The notes under the pieces: generated by a model
What the model was told of the DNA's origin: nothing
The model's input: the letters and a program-made list of their open reading frames with translations, nothing else
Database searches by the model: none
Shown: piece by piece, positions 46,930 to 57,348 of the stretch
How the letters are laid out: every line of letters starts with the position of its first letter
Numbering within the stretch: the stretch's first letter is position 1
Assembly: GCA_958009085.1 (NCBI GenBank)
Contig: OY253674.1
Location: forward strand, 186,001 to 250,000
Origin: Protoeuglena noctilucae
Lineage: Eukaryota > Chlorophyta > Pedinophyceae > Marsupiomonadales > Marsupiomonadaceae
Reading direction: 5' to 3'
Length of the DNA stretch: 64,000 bases
Translations under genes and position numbers: made by a program

Positions 46930-48295
46930 ATGAGCGCGCCGGAGGAGTTCAGCGGTTTCACTGACAGAGAGCTCGACGCGTACATCCGACAGCTCCAGGC
47001 AGAGCTGCGCGCGCTTGTCGGGGCGGGCGTGCCCGTCGTTGCGCACGCTGCGGCCCCGTCCGCGTCCGGGCGGCCGCGTGCGCTCCCACCCGGAGAGCTC
47101 CGCAAAGATGGCGCGCAGCTGGACCAGAGGAGCAACGTAGGGGCCGGCGCGGATGCGGGACCGGGGCGCGGGGACCCCGAGGGTGGCGCATACGCAGTTG
47201 ATGGGGTCTCCGTGCCGGAGCACAGCGTCCCCATCCATGCGGACGTGCGCACACTGGACTGGGACGTCCTAGTCACCTCCCACGGGGGCCCCTTCGACGC
47301 GATCGTGCTCGACCCGCCGTGGCAGCTTGCCACTGCGAACCCATCAAGAGGCGTGGCACTTGGCTATGGGCAGCTGACCGACGCGGAACTGGAGCAGATG
47401 CCGGTCGGTCGATTGCAGAGCCCCGGCGGCCTCGTTTTCCTCTGGCACATCAACTCCAAGTTCCGCATCGCCCATCGCTTGTTGGACCGATGGGGGTACG
47501 ACGTTGTCGGTGCGCTCGCATGTGGTGTGCGCTGCTCGCCGTCCCCCGCATCGACTGACGCACTCAAACACAGTCATTTGCGTGGATGTCATGGCGACAT
47601 TATCTTCAGGACCGACCTCCCCACCTTAAGTGCCTATGTGTGTGTGTGCGCAGACGAGGTGGTGTGGGTGAAGACGACTCGTCATCGTCGGCTGGCCAAG
47701 TCTCACGGGTATTTCTTACAGCACGCCACGGAGCGCTGTCTCGTGGGACGGCGAAGGGGCGACGGTGGGAAGGGGGGGGCCGCCGGACCTCACGCACCAT
47801 CTCAAGCCGAACCGGGTGCGCTGGCTGGGCGATGCGGGTGTTGGTGTTGGTGGAGGCGTGGGAGTGGCAAGCTCCGGTTGCACTGATCGCCGCCACATCG
47901 TTTATACGCATCACAGGTCAAGCGACGGAGGGAGGGGAGCCAGGAGGCCCCAGCGTCGCCGGCCACGCCCTGCCCAGCAGCGTCATCATCGCAGAGCGAC
48001 GCGGCCAGAGCCAGAAACCAGAGGAACTGTACGAGTACGTGGGTGAGATATGCATTGGGTAGTAGTTTACTGACTCATGGCCAGTGGCTTTGCTGCCAGT
48101 CTCTGGCCTTGTGGGGCTGTGAGTCATGTATGACACTAACTTATCCCCCCACTACATGCAGAGAGCCTCTTCCCGGGGGGCCGCTTCCTGGAGATATTCG
48201 CGAGGAGCAACAACCTGCGCAGTCACTGGGTGTCGGTGGGCAACGAGGTCCCCCGGGTGGGCGGTGTTGCCAAAGCCACTCTAGGCGCCCCTTGA
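46930..48295 (+). CDS. MT-A70 family N6-adenine methyltransferase
   Basis: Predicted SAM-dependent adenine-N6 methyltransferase of RNA or DNA. Exons: 46930-47509, 47654-47764, 47917-48042, 48162-48295, giving 316 aa. The catalytic motif DPPW is at residues about 128-131 (FDAIVLDPPWQL), followed by LVFLWHINSKFRIAHRLLDRWGYD, VDEVVWVKTTRH, HGYFLQHATERCLVG, SSVIIAERRGQSQKPEELYEYVE and GGRFLEIFARSNNLRSHWVSVGNE. It is much shorter than METTL3 and lacks an N-terminal CCCH finger. HGYFLQHATERCLVG replaces the TGHWLNHGKEHCLVG stretch of METTL3. It could be a divergent METTL3, METTL4-like, or the MTA1-type DNA 6mA enzyme of ciliates and algae. It starts 228 bp after the RRP44 stop on the same strand. 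The exon 2 donor is the least certain. Confidence 0.85.
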
Positions 48296-48531
48296 TGCAC
48301 AACCATCAATCACACGACACGTGTGAGACCCTGCATCATCGTAGCTGGCCGATGCCACGTTTTGAAAGGCCTAGCTACTCTAGGAGAAGTGACGACGACC
48401 CTGCAAGGTGCCACGGCACGCATCGCTGACCAGGTTTGCAACTCAGGCCGCTTGGCACGGCATGTTCTATGAAAGCGTTGGGTGGACCCTCATAGGCTCT
48501 GTGCAGCACGGATTGCGAGTCTCTTCGTTCC

Positions 48532-51470
48532 CTACTTGCCATTGGACACGCGCACGTCGCCCTCCACCGGCTTGCCAATCGCATAGACCGTGAAGCCGAT
48601 CCGACGAAGCTCCGCGTGGTTGAGCAGCAGCCGGCCGTCGAACACGCACGCGGGCTTGACCATCGAATCGTAGATGCGCTGCCAATCGTAGTTCTGTGCG
48701 AGAGGGGCACCGGGGGGTGCATCTACGTGCTTTGGTTTCCACGCCCCGCTCCGCCTTCCTTGCCTAGCTTCGCAATCCTGGCCAAGGGCCGAACGTGCTG
48801 CTATCCTCGCGAAACGTGCTGCAGTCGTCGCCCACCCCAATCGTGCTACGCCCGTCACCTTGAACTCGTCCCACTCGGTGATGACCAGGATGCCGTGCGC
48901 CCCCTGGGCCGCCTCGTAGGGGTCGCTGCTGACGTGGACGTGCTTCTTCACCGACTCGGTGCGGCCCGCCACGATCTGCAGCAGGGTGACGCACACGCTG
49001 TCATGCCTCTTGACGGGGGTGCCAGACTGGCCCACGCCTCATAAATGGCAGCAAGGGTGGCAAGCGTGTTCGCGCCTTACAAAAGTCAACGGGGGTGCAA
49101 GAGACTGGTCCATGCATGGCCAGCTCACCTGGTCGGTCAGTGCACGCAGATGGGTCCATCCCTAGCCGGCTCACTTGGTCGATCGTTGCACACCAATGGC
49201 CCCATCCCTAGCCAGTCACCTGGTCGCTGAGGGGGTGGTCCCATTCGAACCGCGAGAAGGAGAGGTCCGTGTAGACCTGGTCCGCCCCGACCTGGGGATC
49301 GTACACCGTGATCTCCGCCCCGTCCTTCAGCAGCTCGTTGCACACGTCGATCGCCGCCGTCTCACGGGTGTCGCCTGCGCAGCACGCGGGGCTTCGGGAG
49401 CGATGTGAAGGCACAGCGCCGCTCATCCACCCTTTCCTGACTCTTTCAGTCACTGGCGCTCGCTCGGCCCCAGTCAGTGCCGGTGCCAGTGCCAACGCCG
49501 TGATTGCTTGCTGGGCGTGGTGTGTGGGGCGCTGGGGCAGTCCCATGGCACCTTCCCTGCCCTCACTCACCCGTGTCCTTTTTGAAGGCGAAGCCGAACA
49601 GCGTGACCTTCTTGCTCTTGATGGTGTTGAACAGCGTGGCCACCACCGTCTGCACAAACCGCCGCTTCTGCCAGTCGTTGATCGACACCACGCTCCGCCA
49701 GTAGTCCGCCACCACGTCCAGCCCCAGCGTCTGCGATAAGGTTGTTCACGGGGCTGCCGTGACACGCGCGGTGCTGCTCGCAGTGCAAGCTGTTGCCATC
49801 AAGCTGTAGTGGTGTGCGTCGGGATGAACCAAGCATTGGCTGCCATGCGTCATCGTTGTGTGTTTTGTGGTCGTCGTGCCCCCGTCACCCCGTCGTCGCA
49901 GTGTGCTGACGACCGCACCTGCGCGATGTAGACCAGGTTGAGGATGTCCTTCTGGAAGCAGGACCCGCCGAACCCCACAGACGCGTTCAGGAACTTGGGC
50001 CCGATGCGCGAGTCGGTGCCGATGGAACGGCTGATCTCCTGGACGTCCGCGCCCGACATCTGCGGCCAGAAACGTTGCGTCAGAAACAGGGGACGACACA
50101 GCAATGGACGATGCAAAAAAAGGTTCCATGCACGTTACTGGATAGTCACAGCTCGCCGGAGCGCCCCGCGTGGCCCGGCTTGCACCCGGCCCGCACCCCG
50201 GCCGCACCTCGCAGATGGCCGAGATGGTGTTGATGGACGAGATGCGCTGGGCCAGCATGGCGTTGGCCGTGAGCTTGGCCAGCTCCGCGGACCAGAGGTT
50301 CGTGAGCAAAATGCGCTCCTCCGGGACCCAGTGGGCGTACACGGACCTCAGCACATTGGCCGCCTGCAAAGCGCAAACACGGTGAGGCGATCGATCGTCC
50401 CAATCGAGGCTTAACCTCCCGCCGCACCGTGCTATGACGCTGCAGGTATGAGAAGCACCGAGTTAGCACAGGCACAGGCACAGGCATGGACACTCACCGT
50501 GCGGCCCGACTCAGTCTGCCGCGACCCGATCAGCACACGGTCCGGCGCTTCCAGGTCCTTGATCGCCGTGCCCTCCGCTAAGAACTCGGGGTTGGACAGG
50601 ACGTCGAAGGCGATGTTGTCCAACCCGTTCTGCAAAACACGGGCAGCCCAGAGGCGGTCAGGCGCAAACGGACCGCCCCGCGTGCCGGCCCTGCAGCCCA
50701 GGCGAGCAGCGGCGTCACCGTGTTGGCCGCGAGGACGCGCTCGATGGCCTCGGCTGTCTTGACCGGCACGGTGGACTTCTCCACGATGATCTTGCGCTGC
50801 CCCGGGAGCGAGTTGCGTGCGATCATGCGGGCCGCGGACTCCCAGTAGGTCAGGTCCGCGGCGCTGCCCGCACCGATGCCGGAGGTCTTGGTGGGCGTGT
50901 TCACGCTGCGGGGGCCAGGGACCGGGGCGCGGGGCCCGATCGCGACCTGCACTGCGCCTCGGGGAGAGCGCAGCCCGGCCTGCGCTGCCCCGGGCGGCCT
51001 TGCGGGGCTCCCGCCGCGCGAGCAGGCGAGACGCACCTGACAAAAATCATGTCCGCGTCCCGGACCGCGGCGTCGCAGTCCGTGGAGAAAAAAAGGTTGC
51101 GGTTGCGGGCCTCCTTGACAACCTCGGGAAGGCCGGGCTCGAAGATCGGGAGGGTATCGCTATTCCACGCGTCGATCCTCGCCTTGTTGATGTCCACCAC
51201 GGTCACGGTGATCTCTGCGCGCGCGGCCCAGATATCTGGCATGGCGCGCTGTCCGCGACGGGGCTGGGGAGCCAGATTCCACGCACCACGCGCGGCCCGG
51301 ACCGCCCGCGCCAATCGAGGTTGGACACCCGCGGGCTCGGAGACCCCGCCATGAGGAATCGCCCGGATCCCGCGCCCGCATTGCCCGCAGCACCTACCTG
51401 GGCATTTCATGGCAATCATCGCCATGGTGGGACCCCCCACGTAGCCAGCCCCGATGCACACGATTTTCAT
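48532..51470 (-). CDS. UGDH: UDP-glucose 6-dehydrogenase
   Basis: Oxidises UDP-glucose to UDP-glucuronate with NAD+, feeding cell-wall and matrix polysaccharides. It has 10 exons on the minus strand: 51470-51398, 51235-51037, 50905-50719, 50629-50498, 50363-50208, 50059-49919, 49730-49571, 49374-49220, 48975-48859, 48693-48532. They give 493 aa, the family length. The NAD-binding loop is [10 protein letters not shown] at the N-terminus. Other landmarks are [48 protein letters not shown], the catalytic Cys in [41 protein letters not shown] and VFDGR. All donors are GT. The intron at 48976-49219 carries two further copies of the preceding exon end. Confidence 0.97.
49110..49235 (-). repeat. three copies of a UGDH donor region
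   Basis: Read on the minus strand, the exon end AGCGACCAGGTGACTGGC (49235-49211) recurs in diverged form at about 49185-49165 and 49150-49120, each with a GTGA-type donor and the following GCTAGGGATGG-like intron sequence. Confidence 0.8.
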
Positions 51471-52239
51471 GGCTCCTCTCCTTGCTCCGGTCCAGCGCTG
51501 GGGGCGCAGCGATGACAAGGGGCGACGTTCCAGCGCCAAGGTCCTGGAGGCAAGTTCGGTCGGCGTCAGACCTCGCGGAAGCGTAACTGGGGACCGCTTA
51601 GCCGAATTTAATTGTGCGCGGAGTGCATGGCGATGCGGATGAGCGGGCGCGCTAGTCCGACCCGAGAAGTCAGAAACGGTCCCTGACATCCGGCGAAATT
51701 TCGAGCCCTGCCCCCGATGCGCGTCCTCCAACCGACTGATTTCTTTAGCTGGAGCCAGCACATGTGGCGGCGGACCATGAGCGCCATCGGACGCCTTGCA
51801 GCCGCAGTCGAGGCGAGTGCGCCCAGCTGCGTGGCGTTTCTGCCGTCGCCGCGGTACCGCGTATGATATATTGAATGGATGGTTCTTGCCACGGGGCGCA
51901 TAGCCCTCGAGAGTCCCTGGTTTTCGCTGACGGCGCGCGGGACTCGTCTTGTTCTAGAACCACGAGCGCTGACGGCCACCGGCGCCGATGCGTGGCCTCA
52001 CCGTCCACTCCTTGTCCCATGCTCGAGCGGGAACCGCACGCGCACCCATCTATGGCCCCCGGAGCGCAGGCGGCCACCCCACGAGCTGGCCCGCCGCCAC
52101 TGTCCTTCGTCGCGACCCTCGCGCCCCGCTTGTCGATATTTCGTCGCGCAGTTGCTTCGTACACGTTCTCATGGTCTTTTTGCGTTCACTTGAACCTCTA
52201 TCCAACCGCGGGGCCCCCCGTTTCGTGCAGGCGCCCTCG
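51471..52239. promoter_or_regulatory. divergent intergenic region between UGDH and HSP90
   Basis: About 770 bp lie between head-to-head starts. The HSP90 frame is open from an ATG at 51988, and a possible acceptor (TTTCGTGCAG) ends at 52230, so a 5' exon or a longer leader may lie here. No promoter element was recognised. Confidence 0.35.
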
Positions 52240-55200
52240 ATGCGGGCATCGACGAGCGGAGCGACCCTCCGCCGGGTCCCCGTGCCCCGGACCGCCGGCC
52301 GCCGATGGTCACCGGGCGCGGCGTGTATCCAGAGCGCGCTGAGCCTGCCGCTCGTCGGGGCGGCGGCTCCGCGTGCCCGGAGGTCTGCCATGGCGACCCA
52401 GGCGGTGGCGGAGGCTCAGGAGGAGACCTTCACGTACCAGGCTGAGGCGAGTGATGCGTACTGTGACGTTCGTCGCATTCCTGAGGGCCCTACCGATCAC
52501 AGCCAGCCCTTCAGCGGCGCTGCTTGACCCAGGGACGATGTGACCATGTCTCCGACCCTTTTGCTCCCGCAGGTGGACCGCCTGATGGACCTGATCGTCA
52601 ACTCCCTGTACAGCAACCGGGACATCTTCTTGCGCGAGCTCGTGTCCAACTCGAGCGACGCGCTGGACAAGGCCCGGTTCAAGGGCGTGCAGGACGCGGA
52701 CTATTTGGGCGACAACGCGGACTTCCGCATCCGCATCCGCGGCGACAAGGACAAGCGGACGGTGGTGATCGAGGACAACGGCGTGGGCATGACGCGGCAG
52801 GAGCTGGTCGATTCCCTAGGCACCATCGCGCGTTCTGGCACGCGCAAGTTCCTGGAGGCACTCAAGGAGTCGAAGCAGGCAGAGGGCAACAACCTGATCG
52901 GCCAGTTCGGCGTGGGCTTCTACTCGAGCTTCCTGGTGGCCGACCGCGTGACGGTGCAGACCAAGAGCCGCGACGACGCCAAGCAGTGGGTGTGGGAGAG
53001 CGCGGCGGGGTCCCACCAGTACACCATCCGCGAGGACGCGGCGGCGGACATTGGCCGGTGAGGAGTTGCCTGCTGCGCACGACGCTGCTGCTGGAGTTGC
53101 CATTGGGGCGGCGTGCGGCGGGGCGGCGCGGTGTGCGTGTGCGTGTGAGGCAGGATACACATGGGCTTCCCGAGATGGGTGCCGTGTGTCGTGACGTTTG
53201 TCTCGTTTGGCCATTTCCAGGGGCACGCGCATCACCTTGTACCTGAAGGAGGACTGCGACGAGTATGCCGACAGGGCGCGGCTGAAGAGCCTGGTGGGCA
53301 AGTACTCCGAGTTCATCTCCTTCCCCATTGAGATCTGGCAGACCAAGTGAGTTTTCTCTGTGCGTTGCGGGATGCAGCAACGCACAAGTGGTTACGATCG
53401 TTAACACCCTTGTCTCGTTGCCGCAACGTTCGCCACCCCCGGCGGTCTTCCTGGCGGTTCCCTGACGGTGTTATGTATCTCCCCTGCGCACAGGACGGAG
53501 TACAAGGACGAGGAGGACGTGGAGGCCACCAAGAAGGCCCAGGAGGAGGAGAACAAGAAGGCCGAAGAAGAAAAGCGGGAGCCGACCACCGTGGCGCCCG
53601 TGCTCAAGAACCAGGCCGTGACCAAGGAGGAGTACCAGCGCGTCAACGGTGAGATGGGTTGAGATGGGCTCGATGAGATGAGGCAGGAGTGCCAGCGCGT
53701 CGACGGCAAGTTGCCTTTACGCGTGTCGTGTGTTGCTGGTCCTGTCGCCACCATCCCATCCCTCCCCTCTCCCGCCAATCGCAGAGTCCAAGCCCCTCTG
53801 GGCCCAGAGGTCGAGCGAGGTCAAGGACGAGGAGTACAAGGAGTTCTTCAAGCAGACGTTCCGTGAGTTCGTGGACCCCCTGGCGTGGAACCACTTCAGC
53901 GTGGAGGGCACCTACGAGTTCAAGGGACTCATCTACGTCCCGGGCATGGCGCCGTTCGAACAGGTGACGATGGTCGACACGTCTGTTGACATCCACGCAG
54001 AGCACAGTGTCATGTCGAGGCACACATTCGCGGGTGGTATCGCCAGCAACCCTGCCACCACGCCAAAGCATGGATGTGTCCGTCACTCATTCTGCGCGCC
54101 CCTCACGCCCCTCACCTTTGCAGTATGGTGTGGCGGAGAAGACCCGTTCAATCCGCCTGTACGTCAAGCGTGTCTTCATCTCTGACACGTTCGATGAGGA
54201 GCTCATCCCTCGCTGGCTCTCCTTCATCAAGGGTGTCATCGACTCCTCGGACCTGCCCCTCAACGTGTCGCGCGAGATCCTCCAGGAGAGCAGGATGACC
54301 AAGGCCATCCGCAAGCAGATCGTGCGCAGGGCCATTGCTATGCTCGAGGGGCTGCAGGAGAAGCAGGAGGACTTTAAGGTGAGAGTAGATGGGCGGTGGT
54401 GCGATGATTGTCATGTGGGACGCAAGAGACGGTGCTTGTTGCCTGTCCTGGTTGGGGCTCACCTGTGTCACTACGTGACTGTTGTGTGAGACAAAGCAAC
54501 CTGCTCTTGCTTTGACATGCACACATGCGCTCAGGACCATGCACGGCACACCGGATGGCTCGTCACCCACCACTCCCTCTATGTCCCTCTGCCCCCGCAG
54601 ACGATGTGGGATTCGTTCGGCCGCAACATCAAGCTCGGCTGCGTGGAGGACCAGGAGAACAACAAGCAGCTCGCCAAGCTGCTCAGGTTCGCGTCCTCCA
54701 AGACGGACGGGGCCAAGAACGAGCTCACGTCGCTCCAGGACTACGTCAAGAGGGCCAAGGAGGGGCAGGCGAGAGGCTGCGGGGTGCTGGCGGCATGTTA
54801 ACAACGCAGTGTGGCGGCGTCTGTGCAGTCGCGCTTGCTGTCAGCGGCCGGCTGAGGTCGTGGCGACGGCGCACCCGCCAGCAGCTACACCACTCATCGC
54901 GTGAGCCTTGACGGATGGAGTTTCGACAACTGGTGCTGTCGCTTGCGTCGCAGGACAGCATCTTCTTCATGGCGGCGGACTCGCGCTCGGCGGCCGAGGC
55001 CGCGCCGTTCGTGGAGCGGCTGACCAAGCTGGGGTACGAGGTGTTGTACCTGACCGAGCCGATTGACGAGTACGTGGTGATGACGCTGGGGCAGTTCGAG
55101 GAGAAGAAGTTTGTCGACGTGACGCGGGAGGGGCTCAAGCTGCCCGAGGAGGAAGGTGAGGGCCGGGGATCGCGGCATGGCGAGGTGGCGACGAGGCGTG

Positions 55201-56008
55201 CGGCTGCCATGATGTGGCGAGCCTCTGTCGTGCATGCGTGCGGGCCCGAGAGCGGCCCCGAGAGCGGGCAGGTGGGATGAGATGGGTGGTAGGTAGAGCT
55301 CATGTGATATTGAGTCGATGCATATGAGCACTCAGCTGCTTTCTGTTACGATTTATCCCTGCAGGCAAGGAGGAGGTGGTGAAGAAGGCGGCGGAGGAGC
55401 TCCAGGCGCTCATCTCGTTCGTGACGGAGCGTCTCAAGGGCAAGGTGGAGAAGGTCGAGGTGTCGATGCGGCTGGAGGACACGCCGTGCGTGCTGGTCAC
55501 GTCCAAGACGGGGTGGAGCGCCAACATGGAGCGCATCATGCGCGCGCAGGCGAGCGGGGTTTGCAAACGCGGCCGATGCACGCAGAGTATAGTAAACTGC
55601 GTCCGGCGGTGGCCGCATCGCTGCAGCGTTGATCCTCGACGCCGCTGCTTTACGTTGCAGGCGATGGGCGACAACCGCGCGATGGACTTCATGCGGGGCT
55701 CCAAGATCCTGGAGGTGAATCCGTCGAGCAACGTGATTCGCAACATCAACAGCCTGGTGGCTGCGGGGGACCGGGAGCAGGCGGGGCAGCTGGTCGACCT
55801 CATGTTCGAGACGGCCCTCTTCACGTCGGGCTTCACGGTGGACGACAAGCGGGGGTACGCCAACAAGGTCTTCTCGATGATGGAGAGGGCAGCGGGTGGG
55901 CGGGGCTCGTCTGGGGGCAGCAGCTCTAGCGGGGGCGCGGGGTCGGTGGTGACGCCCGAGGTCGTCCCGGAGTCCAGCAGCGGGGACAAGGAGGACCCCT
56001 GGAAGTAG
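52240..56008 (+). CDS. HSP90C: plastid-type HSP90 chaperone (HSP90C)
   Basis: ATP-dependent chaperone, probably of the chloroplast stroma. Exons: 52240-52446, 52573-53057, 53221-53346, 53494-53648, 53785-53963, 54124-54378, 54601-54768, 54954-55155, 55365-55549, 55661-56008, giving about 769 aa from this start (ATGs at 51988 and 52171 are alternatives). An Arg/Ser/Ala-rich leader precedes ETFTYQAEVDRLMDLIVNSL. The ATPase has FLRELVSNSSDALDK, IEDNGVGMTRQEL and IGQFGVGFYSSFLVAD. A charged linker, the middle domain (KPLWAQRSSEVKDEEY) and the dimerisation domain follow. The end is DPWK rather than MEEVD or KDEL, as in plastid forms. Introns 1 (GCGAGT), 7 (GCGAGA) and 9 (GCGAGC) start with GC. A copy of the exon 4 end lies at 53684-53710. 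Confidence 0.95.
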
Positions 56009-56248
56009 ATATGGCGCTTGCGGACGACAGGGATGCACGCGCGTTTACACGAGGCGCATCTCGGGCCAGCGATTGAAACGGCGGCGTCAGCCGTGGGTAG
56101 GAGCCCTATCCCGACGCAGGCTGCGCTGGGGGCCATCCGGGGGCCGCCGTGACGCAAATTTACCAGTCGGAGTACTTGAGCAGCGCATCAGCAGCCGCCG
56201 GCCGCCGATTTTCGTTCCCTTTCCTCCGATATATCTGGTAGAAGCAAG

Positions 56249-57200
56249 ATGTCCTGTTTCGGCAAGGCAGAGACCGCGCCGGAGCGCCAGACCATCGTGG
56301 TTTTCGGTGCCGGGGGGCAGACGGGCTGGCATTTCGTCAAGCATGCCCTGGATGCGGGGTACCACGTCCGCGCGTGCGTCCGCAACACCGAAGCCCTCGC
56401 GAAGAAGCTCGGCGCCCAGGCCAACGACTCGCACCTCGAGCTCTTCCCGTGCGACATCACGAACGCGGGGCAGGTGCGACTGCTTCCATCCAGCCCGGGC
56501 TGGGACCAGTGGAGACAATTAGTGATCGCACTAATCCTGCACACCCAGGTCGACAAAGCCATCACCAAGGGCGCCAATGCCGTGGTCAGCTTCATTGGCC
56601 ACTCCCGCGACTCTCGGCCCGGGATGTGCCCGGCGTTCATGCGCCAGGTCCTGGAGTCGTCCCGGAAGGTGCGTTGTCATGCGCTCGCTGCCCGCGGACC
56701 TCCCTCCCGCCGCCTGCCGACATGCGATGCCTAGAGTCGTTATTCGGGGAAAAGGAGACGGGCTTTTGAGAGGGCGGGGGCGCGCAGGGTGGCGGCGCAG
56801 TGGTGGTAACAGGGGCGGCTAACGTCCGCAGATCAAGTGCGATCGCGTGATCTACCAGTCGGGCGGGGCCGTGCCTGCTCCCGGCAAGACCTTCGCGGAC
56901 TTTTCGATCGGCATGAAGATCTTCCGCATGGTCCTCATCCGCGCCTTGGGCATCGTCAACATGGTGCGCGACAATGACGCCGTGATGGAGGTGCTCCACA
57001 AGGAGGCGGACGATATCCGCTGGACCGTAACGCGCCCGGGCATGATCGTGGAGAAGCCCAGCCAGGGCACGGTGACGCCGCACCCCACCAAGATGCTGCT
57101 GAGCAAGGCCGTCACCTTCACCGACCTGGCCAAGTGCACCCTCGAGCTCGTCAAGTCCGGCGAGTACGTGCACGAGGCGCCCTACGTGAACTACTACTGA
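56249..57200 (+). CDS. NAD(P)-binding atypical SDR / NmrA-like protein
   Basis: Rossmann-fold protein of the atypical short-chain dehydrogenase type. Exons: 56249-56473, 56549-56668, 56832-57200, giving 237 aa. The dinucleotide loop is VVFGAGGQTGWHFVKHAL near the N-terminus, followed by AGYHVRACVRNTEAL (basic residues suggest NADP) and ITNAGQVDKAITKGANAVVSFIG. The C-terminus has IRWTVTRPGMI and VTFTDLAKCTLELV. The substrate is unknown and it may be a binding or regulatory protein. The first intron (75 bp) is a multiple of three and stop-free, so its retention would insert 25 residues. It lies 240 bp after HSP90 on the same strand. Confidence 0.8.
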
Positions 57201-57348
57201 AAGGGCCTACTGAGCCCAGAGCCTAGGGTGCGTGGGCGCTGTGAAGCAGAAGTCAAAGCAGCGGACACGAGTCCTAGGGAAGGGGGGGGGTAGCGATTGG
57301 AAAGAGGGAGCAAGCAGCGCAGATTGAACGACAGACGACTCGCACCCG

